From Rubrivivax sp. (lineage in GTDB: Bacteria > Pseudomonadota > Gammaproteobacteria > Burkholderiales > Burkholderiaceae_C): a DNA stretch of 64,000 bases. Positions 54,645-62,817 of this stretch are shown here, piece after piece. The notes below the pieces were generated by a model. It searched no databases and was not told where the DNA came from. It worked only from the letters and a program-made list of their open reading frames with translations. Location: positions 36,628-100,627 of the forward strand of contig JAHBZS010000014.1 in assembly GCA_019635285.1 (NCBI GenBank). The letters run 5' to 3'. Position 1 is the stretch's first letter. Each line of letters opens with the position of its first letter. Made by a program: the position numbers and the translations under genes.

Positions 54645-55474
54645 ACGACATGTGCCCGCCGCCGGTGCTGGGCGCCGGCGACTACAAGAGCGACTACAAG
54701 CCGATCTGGTGCCCCGGCTGCGGCGACTACACGGTGCTGGGTTCGCTGACCAAGGCGCTGGCGATCCTGCAGCGGCCGCCGCACGAGGTGGCGGTGGTCT
54801 CCGGCATCGGCTGCAGTTCGCGCATCCCGGCCTACACCACCTGCTACGGCTTCCATGGCGTGCACGGCCGCGCGCTGGCCGCCGGCACCGGGCTCAAGGT
54901 GGCGCGGCCGGACCTCACCGTCATCGTCGCCGGCGGCGACGGCGACGGCTACTCGATCGGCGGCAACCACTTCCTGCATGCCTGCCGCCGCAACGTGGAC
55001 CTGACCTACCTGGTGATGGACAACCATGTCTACGGCATGACCAAGGGCCAGGCCTCGCCGACCACCGAGCCCGACTGGGACAACAAGCTCTCGCCCGGCG
55101 GCACCGGGCTGCGCGCCTTCCACCCGCTGGTCATCGCGCTCGCCTCGGGCGCCAACTTCGTCGCCCGCGCCTTCTCGGGCGACCCCAACGGCACGGCGGA
55201 GCTGATCGCGCAGGCCATCCGCCACCCCGGCTTCTCGTTCGTCGAGATCCTGAGCCCCTGCGTGACCTTCCGCCCCGAGCAGCGGCAGTGGCGCAACCTG
55301 GTGCACCGCGCCCCGGTGGCCGAGACCGACGACCCGGCGCGCGCCGCGCGCCGCATCATGACCGACGACGGCTTCAACCTCGGCGTGCTGTACGCCGGCA
55401 GCCGCCCGGTCTACGACCGGCCGCGCGCGACCAGCGCGACGCTGGCCGACCTGGAGAAGGAGTTCGCGCTGTGA
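54641..55474 (+). CDS. korB: 2-oxoacid:ferredoxin oxidoreductase beta subunit (KorB)
   Basis: A 277-residue thiamine-diphosphate subunit overlapping korA by ATGA. WCPGCGDYTVLGSLTKAL and SGIGCSSRIP give cluster cysteines; GGDGDGYSIGGNHFLHA is the TPP/Mg motif, and DNHVYGMTKGQASPTT follows as in 2-oxoglutarate ferredoxin oxidoreductases. It supplies low-potential electrons to the ferredoxin encoded after bcrD. Confidence 0.93.
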   Translation: MNDMCPPPVLGAGDYKSDYKPIWCPGCGDYTVLGSLTKALAILQRPPHEVAVVSGIGCSSRIPAYTTCYGFHGVHGRALAAGTGLKVARPDLTVIVAGGDGDGYSIGGNHFLHACRRNVDLTYLVMDNHVYGMTKGQASPTTEPDWDNKLSPGGTGLRAFHPLVIALASGANFVARAFSGDPNGTAELIAQAIRHPGFSFVEILSPCVTFRPEQRQWRNLVHRAPVAETDDPARAARRIMTDDGFNLGVLYAGSRPVYDRPRATSATLADLEKEFAL

Positions 55475-56013
55475 GCCCGCGCCCTGCCCCGCCGGCCGCG
55501 CCGGGAACGCCGCAGACCATCGAGGAGCTGATGCTGCAGGCGCTGGCCATCGAGCGCGAGGCCGTCGCCCGCTACGAGGAACTGGCCGACATGATGGCCA
55601 CGCACAACAACCGCGAGGTCGCCGGGCTGTTCCGGCAGATGGCCGGCTACGAGCGCCACCATGTCGAGCACATCCTGTCGGAGATGGGCTGGGCCGAGGA
55701 CATGGTCGCGCCGCGCCGCGGCGGCATGTGGACGACGCCGGAGTCGCCCGAGGCGGTGCCGATCGAGGAGATGCACTACCTGATGCACCCCTGGCATGCA
55801 CTGCAGCTGGCGCTGGCGGCCGAACGCCGCGCCCAGGGCTTCTTCGCGATGCTGGCGGCCAGCGCCGGCAGCGACGGCGTGCGCCGCGCCGCCGAGCAGA
55901 TGCGCGACGAGGAAGCCGAGCATGTGGCGCTGGTGGAGTCCTGGCTCGCCCGCGTGCAGCGGCCGGCGGACGACTGGGCGGTCGACCCCGACCCGCCGCG
56001 CTACATCGACTGA
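55471..56013 (+). CDS. Rubrerythrin-like ferritin-fold protein
   Basis: A 180-residue protein starting at GTG, overlapping korB. The four-helix domain carries Glu28 or 30, Glu61-x2-His64, Glu118 and Glu148-x2-His151, a complete di-iron set; there is no rubredoxin tail. Such proteins reduce peroxide or scavenge oxygen. Its coupling to an oxygen-sensitive oxidoreductase gene suggests local protection. It is related in fold to the middle domain of the ligase fusion at 37417-39543. Confidence 0.85.
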   Translation: MSPRPAPPAAPGTPQTIEELMLQALAIEREAVARYEELADMMATHNNREVAGLFRQMAGYERHHVEHILSEMGWAEDMVAPRRGGMWTTPESPEAVPIEEMHYLMHPWHALQLALAAERRAQGFFAMLAASAGSDGVRRAAEQMRDEEAEHVALVESWLARVQRPADDWAVDPDPPRYID

Positions 56014-56039
56014 ACGTCGACTCAACGGAGGACACCGCC

Positions 56040-56444
56040 ATGCAGGTGCTGATGCCCGAGGGCTGGAAGCCGCCGATCGGTTATGCCAACGGCGTCGCGG
56101 TCGACGCCGGGCGCATCGTCTTCGTCGCCGGACAGGTGGGCTGGAATGCCGAGCAGGTCTTCGAGTCCGAGGAGCTGCTGCCGCAGTTCGACCAGGCGCT
56201 GGCCAACGTGCTGGCCGTACTGGCGGTGGCCGGCGGCGGGCCCGGGCACATCTGCCGCGTGACCGCCTACTGCTGCGACAAGCCGGCCTACCTGGCCACG
56301 CGCCGCGAGCTCGGCGCCGTCTGGCAGCGGCGCATGGGCCGCCACTACCCGGCGATGAGCATGATCTTCGTCGCCGACCTGCTGGACCACCCGGGCAAGA
56401 TCGAACTGGAGGCCACCGCGGTGCTGCCGGCCGCGCCGCGCTAG
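56040..56444 (+). CDS. RidA-family protein
   Basis: A 134-residue YjgF/YER057c/UK114 protein. The ATG at 56040 follows GGAGG by 9 bases. The core IVFVAGQVGWNAEQVF, FDQALANVLAVLAVAGGGPGHICRVTAYC and HYPAMSMIFVADLL...KIELEATAV is typical, but the Arg that binds carboxylates in imine deaminases is not in its usual RP..R position near the C terminus. It may be a divergent member acting on an aromatic pathway intermediate. It is between the rubrerythrin gene and padE. Confidence 0.88.
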   Translation: MQVLMPEGWKPPIGYANGVAVDAGRIVFVAGQVGWNAEQVFESEELLPQFDQALANVLAVLAVAGGGPGHICRVTAYCCDKPAYLATRRELGAVWQRRMGRHYPAMSMIFVADLLDHPGKIELEATAVLPAAPR

Positions 56445-56462
56445 ACCGGCCGGAGCCAGCAC

Positions 56463-57023
56463 ATGCTGCAGATCGTGATCCAGGGCCGCGGCGGCCAGGG
56501 GGCGCAGACCGCCGGCAACCTGCTGGCGGCGGCCTTCTTCGCGGCCGGCCGCCAGGTGCAGTGTTTCGCCAGCTACGGCGGCGCGCGGCGCGGCACGCCG
56601 GTGAGCTCGATGCTGCGCGTGGACGAGCGCCCGATACGCCTGCGCTGCGACATCGACCGCGCCGACGCGGTGCTGTGCTTCGACGCCAGCCTGCTCGGCC
56701 CGGCGCTGCTGGGCTGTGCCGACGAACGCACGCTGGTCGTCGTCAACGCCGCGCAGCGGGCGGACCACTTCGCGGCCGCGCTGCCGGGACACCATGTGCT
56801 GCCGCTGGACGGCCTGGCCATCGCGCGCCGCCACGGGCTCGGGCGCATCGTCAACTCGGCGCTGATCGGCGGCCTGGCGCGCGCCGTCGGCGCACCGCCG
56901 CTGGCCACGCTGCTGCAGACCCTGCACGAGGGTTCGCCGCGCCAGCGTGAACAGAACCTGGCGGCCTGCCGCGACGGCTGGCAGGCCGTCGACGCGCTGC
57001 TGCACGAGGAGGCCTGCCGATGA
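56463..57023 (+). CDS. padE: Phenylglyoxylate:acceptor oxidoreductase gamma subunit
   Basis: A 186-residue gamma domain of the 2-oxoacid oxidoreductase family: IVIQGRGGQGAQTAGNLLAAAFF, SYGGARRGTPVSSMLRVDE and RIVNSALIGGLARAVGAPPL. With the following three genes it forms a complete TPP-dependent oxidoreductase equivalent to PadEFGHI of Azoarcus evansii, which turns phenylglyoxylate into benzoyl-CoA and CO2. Phenylglyoxylate is the product of PadBCD encoded in the other operon of this window. Confidence 0.82.
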   Translation: MLQIVIQGRGGQGAQTAGNLLAAAFFAAGRQVQCFASYGGARRGTPVSSMLRVDERPIRLRCDIDRADAVLCFDASLLGPALLGCADERTLVVVNAAQRADHFAAALPGHHVLPLDGLAIARRHGLGRIVNSALIGGLARAVGAPPLATLLQTLHEGSPRQREQNLAACRDGWQAVDALLHEEACR

Positions 57024-58726
57024 ATGCGATGCGCGTCGCCACGCCGCCCGCCGCAGCCCCGGCCACCCCCGCGCCGGTGCCGACGACCTGGACCACCGGC
57101 AGCACCGAGGTCTTCAGGACCGGCACCTGGCGCCACGCGCTGCCGCGCCACCTGCAGGCCCCCGCGCCCTGCCACCAGGCCTGCCCGCTGGGCGGCGAGA
57201 TCGCCGAATGGATGGGCCTGGCGCGCGCCGGCGACTGGCTGGGGGCCTGGCGCGTGCTGACGCGGCACAACCCCTTCCCGGCCATCGCCGGGCGCATCTG
57301 CCACCACCCCTGCGAAAGCGCCTGCAACCGCGGCGCCTGGGACGAGGCGCTGTCGATCTGCAAGCTCGAACGTTTCGTCGGCGACGAGGCCATCGCGCAG
57401 GGCTGGGCCTTCGAGCCGCCGCCGGCCGCACGGGCCGGCCATGTCGCCATCGTCGGCGGCGGTCCGGCCGGGCTGTCGGCGGCCTTCCAGCTGCGCCGGC
57501 GCGGCTGGCGCGTTTCGCTGTACGAGGCGGGCGCGCAGCTCGGCGGGCTGATGCGCCACGGCATCCCGCCCTACCGGCTGTCGCGCGCGGTGCTGGACGC
57601 AGAGATCGCGCGCATCGTCGCGCTCGGCGTCGAGGTGCACCTGCAGGCCCCGCTGTCCGGCCCTGCCGATTTGCAGGCGCTGCGCGCGGGCCACGACGCG
57701 GTCTTCGTCGCCACCGGCGCGGCGCTGCCGCGGCGGCTGCCCGGCCTGCCCTACGACGGCCGCCGCGTGCTCGACGGCGCGGCCTACCTGCAGGCCGCCA
57801 GCGCGGGCCGCGCGCCCGCGCTTGGCCCCGCCGTGGTGGTGATCGGCGGCGGCAGTGCGGCGCTGGACGCCGCGCGCAGCGCACGCCGGGCCGGCCACGC
57901 GGTGAGCATCCTCGCGCTGGAGTCGCGCGAGGCGATGCCCGCGCAGCGCGAGGAGGTCGAGGAGGCGCTGGAGGAAGGCATCACGCTGCTCGACGGCGCC
58001 CAACTCGAGCGCCTCGAACAGGTCGAAGCCGGGGCCGACGGCGCCGCGCTGCGCCTGCACTGCCGCCGCGTGCGCCACGTGCCGGCCGCCGGGCGCGCCG
58101 GCTGGCGCGTGGAACCGCTGCCGGAGCCCGGCTTCGTGCTCGCCGCCGATGCGCTGCTGGTCAGCATCGGGCAGGACCCCGACCTGGCGCCCTTCGCCGG
58201 CGTCGTGGCCTGCCAGCCAACGCTGCTGGACAGCGGCCGCGACGGCAGCACGACGACCCCGGGGCTGTGGGCCGGCGGCGACCTGGCCAGCGCGGAGCGC
58301 TTCGCCACCACCGCCGTCGGCATGGGCCGGCGCGCCGCGCTGGCCATCCACCACACGCTGCTGGGCACGGCGCCGCCGGTGGCGCCGTACGAGGAGGTCG
58401 TGGCGCCGCAGGCCATCGCGACCTGGTACCACCCGCATGCGCCGCGCGCCGAGGCCGGCCGGCTGGACGCCGCCGCGCGCCTGGCCGACGGCGCCGAGGT
58501 GCAGCGCGGCCTGGGCGCCGCGCAGGCCCGGGCCGAGGCGGCGCGCTGCTTCTCCTGCGGCCACTGCATCGCCTGCGACAACTGCGTCGCCTACTGCCCC
58601 GACCTCGCGGTGCAGCCCGCGGACAGCGGCGGTTATGCCGTGCTGGCCGACTACTGCAAGGGCTGCGGCCTGTGCGTGCGCGAATGCCCGACCGGCGCGC
58701 TGCGCATGGAGGAGGAGGCGCCGTGA
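57020..58726 (+). CDS. Phenylglyoxylate oxidoreductase FAD subunit fused to a ferredoxin (PadH-PadF type)
   Basis: A 568-residue protein coupled to padE by ATGA. The N-terminal domain (40-130) has GltD-type cysteines in CHQACPLGG and CHHPCESACNRGAWDE. FAD and NAD motifs are VAIVGGGPAGLSAAFQLRRRG and VVVIGGGSAALDAARSA, ending GLWAGGDLASAERFATTAVGMG. Residues ~515-565 hold two [4Fe-4S] clusters: CFSCGHCIACDNCVAYCP and CKGCGLCVRECP. In A. evansii the FAD (PadH) and ferredoxin (PadF) subunits are separate proteins; here they form one chain. Confidence 0.82.
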   Translation: MNAMRVATPPAAAPATPAPVPTTWTTGSTEVFRTGTWRHALPRHLQAPAPCHQACPLGGEIAEWMGLARAGDWLGAWRVLTRHNPFPAIAGRICHHPCESACNRGAWDEALSICKLERFVGDEAIAQGWAFEPPPAARAGHVAIVGGGPAGLSAAFQLRRRGWRVSLYEAGAQLGGLMRHGIPPYRLSRAVLDAEIARIVALGVEVHLQAPLSGPADLQALRAGHDAVFVATGAALPRRLPGLPYDGRRVLDGAAYLQAASAGRAPALGPAVVVIGGGSAALDAARSARRAGHAVSILALESREAMPAQREEVEEALEEGITLLDGAQLERLEQVEAGADGAALRLHCRRVRHVPAAGRAGWRVEPLPEPGFVLAADALLVSIGQDPDLAPFAGVVACQPTLLDSGRDGSTTTPGLWAGGDLASAERFATTAVGMGRRAALAIHHTLLGTAPPVAPYEEVVAPQAIATWYHPHAPRAEAGRLDAAARLADGAEVQRGLGAAQARAEAARCFSCGHCIACDNCVAYCPDLAVQPADSGGYAVLADYCKGCGLCVRECPTGALRMEEEAP

Positions 58727-59898
58727 ATGCACACGAGGCCCGTGACGGCGCCGCTGCCGCGCCGGTGCTGCTGACCGGCAACCACGCCGTGGCCTGGGCG
58801 GCGCGGCTGGCGCGGCCGAAGGTCGTGCCGGTCTACCCGATCACGCCGCAGACCCCGGTGCTGGAACTGCTGACCGACTTCCAGGCCGCCGGCGAGTTCG
58901 ACGCCGAGATCCTGACCGTGGAGTCCGAACATTCGGTGATGTCGGCCTGCATCCCGGCTTCGCTGGCCGGCGTGCGTGTCTTCACCGCCACCGCGTCGCA
59001 GGGCCTGCTGCTGATGCACGAGTTGCTGCACTACGCCGCCGGCGCGCGGGCCCCCATCGTGATGGCCAACGTCAACCGCACGGTGGCCTCGCCCTGGGCC
59101 TTCTGGCCCGACCAGACCGACAGCCTAGCGCAGCGCGACACCGGCTGGGTGCAGTTCTACGTCGAGTCGGCGCAGGAGGCGCTGGACACCGTGCTGCAGG
59201 CCTGGCGCGTGGCCGAGCAGGTGCTGCTGCCGGTGCTGGTCAACCTGGATGCGTTCTACGTCTCGCATGCGCTGGAGCCGGTGGCCGTGCCGGCGCAGGA
59301 ACTGGTCGATGCCTGGCTGCCGCCCTTCGACCCGCCGCAGCGCCTGGACCCGGACCATCCTTCGTCCTGGGGCAACGTCGTCAACCAGGAGATGTACCGG
59401 CGCCACCGCCAGGCGCTGGAGCAGGCCATGGCGCGCGTGCCGCTGCTCGCCGCCGAGGCCGACCGCGAATGGGCCGCGCTGACCGGCCGCGCCTGGGGCG
59501 TGGTCGAGCGCTACCGCTGCGACGGCGCAGCGAGCGTGGTGCTGGCGCTGGGCAGCCTGTGCGGCACCGCACGCGAGGCCGTCGACCTGCTGCGCGCAGA
59601 GGGCCAGGCCGTCGGGCTGCTCAAGCTGCGCCTGTTCCGGCCGCTGCCGGTGGCCGCGCTGCGCGCCGCACTGGCCGGCGTGCACGACCTGCTGGTGCTG
59701 GACCGCGACCATTCGCCCGGCGTCGGCGGCGTGCTGCACCAGGAACTGCGCGCCGCGCTGTACGGCCAGCCCGACGCACCGCGTGTGCACGGGCTGCTGG
59801 CCGGCGTCGGCGGTGTCGACGTGCCGGTGGCGCGCATCGCCGATAGCCTGCGCGGGCTGGCCCAGGCCGCGCCGCGCGGCGAGCCGGCGTGGATGTGA
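58723..59898 (+). CDS. padG: Phenylglyoxylate:acceptor oxidoreductase alpha subunit
   Basis: A 391-residue alpha subunit beginning at GTG in overlap with the preceding gene. GNHAVAWAARLARPKVVPVYPITPQTPVLE, ESEHSVMSACIPASLAGVRVFTATASQGLLLMHE and ANVNRTVASPWAFWPDQTDSL are characteristic of the pyruvate/phenylglyoxylate oxidoreductase alpha family. It forms the catalytic core with the beta subunit PadI. Confidence 0.85.
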   Translation: MNAHEARDGAAAAPVLLTGNHAVAWAARLARPKVVPVYPITPQTPVLELLTDFQAAGEFDAEILTVESEHSVMSACIPASLAGVRVFTATASQGLLLMHELLHYAAGARAPIVMANVNRTVASPWAFWPDQTDSLAQRDTGWVQFYVESAQEALDTVLQAWRVAEQVLLPVLVNLDAFYVSHALEPVAVPAQELVDAWLPPFDPPQRLDPDHPSSWGNVVNQEMYRRHRQALEQAMARVPLLAAEADREWAALTGRAWGVVERYRCDGAASVVLALGSLCGTAREAVDLLRAEGQAVGLLKLRLFRPLPVAALRAALAGVHDLLVLDRDHSPGVGGVLHQELRAALYGQPDAPRVHGLLAGVGGVDVPVARIADSLRGLAQAAPRGEPAWM

Positions 59899-59909
59899 GG
59901 AGCCCTGCG

Positions 59910-60797
59910 ATGGACCCTGCGCTCAACGCCCAGCCGGCCATGATGTGCCCCGGCCACGCCGCCTGCCCGGGCTGCATCGACGCGCTGTCGGCGCGCCACG
60001 TGCTGGCCGGGCTGGGGCCGGATGCGGTGGCCGTGATCCCGCCTTCGTGCATGGCCATCATCGCCGGCCCGCAGCCCTACAGTTCGCTGAAGATCCCCGT
60101 CTACCAGCCCACGCTGGAAGCCAGCGCCGCCGCCGCCAGCGGCCTGCGCCGTGCGCTGGACGCGCAGGGCAGACACGCCACCCAGGTCGTCGTCTTCGCC
60201 GGCGACGGCGGCACCTACGACATCGGGCTGCAGTGCCTGTCGTCGGCCGCGGAGCGCAACGAGGACTTCCTCTATGTCTGCCTGGACAACGAGGGCTACA
60301 TGAACACCGGCGCGCAGAAGTCCTCGTCGACGCCGCACTATGCGTGGACCGGGTCCACGCCGGCCGGCAAGAGCTCGCGCAAGAAGAGCCTGGTCGACAT
60401 CATGGCGGCGCACCGCGTGCCCTGGATCGCCACCGCCAGCGCCGGCCACCTGGCCGACCTGCAGCGCAAGGTGGCGCGTGCGCGCACGCTGCGCGGCACG
60501 CGGCTGCTGCTGCTCCTGATCCCCTGCCTGGACGGCTGGGGCCTGGACGAGGACGCGGGCCTGGCCACCGCGCGGCTGGCCGTCGACAGCGGCGCCTTCC
60601 CGCTGCTGGAGGTCGAGGACGGCGAGCGCTGGACGCTGCAGTCGCAGAAGACACGCCCGATCGCCGACTACCTGGCGCCGCAGCGCCGCTACCGCCACCT
60701 GACGCCGGCGCAGGTGGCCGCGCTGCAGGACGAGATCGACGCCGGCTGGCAGCGCCTGCAGCGGCTGGTGGCGATGTCGCTGCCCGCCGCCGCGTGA
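59910..60797 (+). CDS. padI: Phenylglyoxylate:acceptor oxidoreductase beta subunit (TPP)
   Basis: About 295 residues; start chosen at the ATG at 59910, preceded by GAGGAG. Cluster cysteines lie in CPGHAACPGC and IPPSCMAI; the TPP motif is VFAGDGGTYDIGLQCLSSAAERN with DNEGYMNTGAQ after it. This order of beta-subunit motifs is shared with pyruvate and phenylglyoxylate oxidoreductases. It is the last gene of the kor-pad operon and ends 39 bases from a convergent gene. Confidence 0.86.
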   Translation: MDPALNAQPAMMCPGHAACPGCIDALSARHVLAGLGPDAVAVIPPSCMAIIAGPQPYSSLKIPVYQPTLEASAAAASGLRRALDAQGRHATQVVVFAGDGGTYDIGLQCLSSAAERNEDFLYVCLDNEGYMNTGAQKSSSTPHYAWTGSTPAGKSSRKKSLVDIMAAHRVPWIATASAGHLADLQRKVARARTLRGTRLLLLLIPCLDGWGLDEDAGLATARLAVDSGAFPLLEVEDGERWTLQSQKTRPIADYLAPQRRYRHLTPAQVAALQDEIDAGWQRLQRLVAMSLPAAA

Positions 60798-60836
60798 GAG
60801 GTGACGGCCGGTGTCCTGCGCGCGGCGCGCGGCCTT

Positions 60837-62795
60837 TCAGGTCGCCGACGACGATGACGCCGGGGCAGCCGCCGCCGCCGGCACGAAGGCGTCGGTGTGG
60901 CAGAAGTTCTCGTCCAGCCCCTGCGCAATGAACGAGGGCACCGCCGTCTGCACCATCTGCACCGAGCCGCAGGCGTAGACCTCGAAGCCCTGCAGGTTCG
61001 GGAAGTCGGCCAGCATCGCCTCGTGCACCAGGCCGCGCCGGCCCGGCCAGGGGTCGTCCGGCGCCAGTGCCGAGAGCACCGGCACGAAGTGGAAGTTCGG
61101 GTGCTCCCGCGCCCACTGCTCGGCCAGCGACTCCAGGTACAGGTCGGCGCGCGTGCGCACGCCCCAGTACAGCCACATCGGCCGCTTCAGGCCGCGGCGG
61201 AAGGCGTCCTCGACGATGCTCTTGATCGGCGCGAAGCCGGTGGCGCCGGCGACGAACAGGATGGGCCGCTCGCCTTCGTGCAGCGTGAAGCGGCCCAGCG
61301 GACCCTCGACCTGCAGCAGATCGCCCGCGCGCAGCTGCCCGAAGGCTAGCGTCGTGAAACGGCCGCCCGGCACGCGGCGCACGTGCAGCTCGATGCCGTC
61401 ACCGCTGCCGTCACCGCTCCCGGGTGCCGTGGCGAACGAGTAGGCGCGCCGCGCGCCGTCGGGCAGCACCACGTTCAGGTACTGGCCGGCGCGGTAGTCG
61501 AAGCCACGGCCCGGCGGCAGCGACAGCACCAGCCGCATCACGTCGGGCGCCAGCGGCTCGATGCGCTCGATGCGTGCGGTCTCGCGCTGCAGCGCCGGCG
61601 TGCCGTCCGCGCCCTGCGGCGCGGCCCCCAGCGAGGCCACGTCGACTTCCAGCTCCAGGTCCTCCAGCGCCGTCGCGCAGCACATCAGCGTCTGGCCGCG
61701 CGCGCGCATCGCCTCGGTCAGCGCCGCCGGCTGGTAGGCGCCATGGTCGACGCGGCCGCCGAGCACGCTGCACACGCACACGCCGCAGCCGCCGGCGCGG
61801 CAGTCGTGGGGCAGCGCCAGGCCGGCGCGCAGCCCGGCCTCCAGCAGCGTCTCGCCGGCACGGGCGGACACCGTCACGGCCCCCGGGTGCAGCGTCAGGC
61901 GGTGGCCCGCGCCGGCGCGCCGCGGCGGCAGCCAGGGGGCCGCCAGCAGCAACGCCGTCGCACCCAGCACCAGCAGCCAGACACCGCCGATCGGCCACAG
62001 GTAGACCAGCGGGTACAGCGCGAGCAGGAACCAGTCGAAGGCCAGCACCGTCGGCGCCTGGGCCATCTGCGCCGGCCCGCCCTGGCTCAGCACCGGCTGC
62101 ACCAGCGCCATCGCCACCAGCATGGCCGCGACTGCCAGCGCGATCGGCCGCGGCGGCTGCGTCGTGGCCTTCGGAACCCGCTGCACATGCACCCACAGCA
62201 GCAGCAGCGTCAGCAGCGGCACGCCGATGTGCACGAAGACGAGCAGCGAGAACAGGCGGTCGCTGACATTGGCGTCGACGATGAAGTTGCGCACCAGCGT
62301 GCCGCCGAAGCCGGGCAGCCAGTCCAGCCACTCGAAGCTGGCCTGGGTGACGAACTGCGCCAGCCGGTCCCAGGGCAGCATGTAGCCGTTGACGCCGGCG
62401 GCGAAGACCAGCCACAGCAGCACCACGCCGGTGACCCACGAGAACCAGCGGAAGCCGCGCAGGCGGTCGAAGGCCCAGTGGCGCAGCAGGTGCAGCAGCA
62501 TCGTGACCACCATCGCGTCCGACGCGTAGCGGTGCACGCTGCGCAGCACGCCGCCGGCCCACCACTGGCCGTGGGTCAGCGACTCGACCGAGCGCCAGGC
62601 GCCCTCGACGCTGGTGTCGAAGAAGGCGTACAGGTACAGCCCGCTGCCGCAAACGATCCAGAACAGGAAGAAGGCGAGCGCACCCAGGTGGTACAGCGGG
62701 TTGAGCCGGTCGCCGAAGGCGCGGTTGAACAGCGCCTCGGCCTGCATGAAGCCCAGGCGCAGCCACGTGCGTGGCGACCAGCGTGGCGTGTCCAT
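60837..62795 (-). CDS. Cytochrome b / [2Fe-2S] ferredoxin / FAD-NAD(P) reductase fusion
   Basis: About 652 residues from the ATG at 62795 (a GTG at 62837 is possible). The first ~230 residues are cytochrome b-like: LRSVHRYASDAMVVTMLLHLLRHW and LVFVHIGVPLLTLLLLWVHV supply histidines for two b hemes, with GVNGYMLPWDRLAQFVT as in cytochrome b/b6. Three more helices follow, then a plant-type ferredoxin (CRAGGCGVCVCSVLGG, later Cys in TLMCCA), then a ferredoxin-reductase-type module with RAYSFATAPG, FVAGATGFAPIKSIVEDA and VYACGSVQMVQ. The order implies electron flow between NAD(P)H and membrane hemes or quinone. I know of no characterised enzyme of this layout. Confidence 0.8.
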   Translation of the reverse strand: MDTPRWSPRTWLRLGFMQAEALFNRAFGDRLNPLYHLGALAFFLFWIVCGSGLYLYAFFDTSVEGAWRSVESLTHGQWWAGGVLRSVHRYASDAMVVTMLLHLLRHWAFDRLRGFRWFSWVTGVVLLWLVFAAGVNGYMLPWDRLAQFVTQASFEWLDWLPGFGGTLVRNFIVDANVSDRLFSLLVFVHIGVPLLTLLLLWVHVQRVPKATTQPPRPIALAVAAMLVAMALVQPVLSQGGPAQMAQAPTVLAFDWFLLALYPLVYLWPIGGVWLLVLGATALLLAAPWLPPRRAGAGHRLTLHPGAVTVSARAGETLLEAGLRAGLALPHDCRAGGCGVCVCSVLGGRVDHGAYQPAALTEAMRARGQTLMCCATALEDLELEVDVASLGAAPQGADGTPALQRETARIERIEPLAPDVMRLVLSLPPGRGFDYRAGQYLNVVLPDGARRAYSFATAPGSGDGSGDGIELHVRRVPGGRFTTLAFGQLRAGDLLQVEGPLGRFTLHEGERPILFVAGATGFAPIKSIVEDAFRRGLKRPMWLYWGVRTRADLYLESLAEQWAREHPNFHFVPVLSALAPDDPWPGRRGLVHEAMLADFPNLQGFEVYACGSVQMVQTAVPSFIAQGLDENFCHTDAFVPAAAAAPASSSSAT

Positions 62796-62817
62796 CCCGG
62801 GCCCGGCAGCGCCGGCG

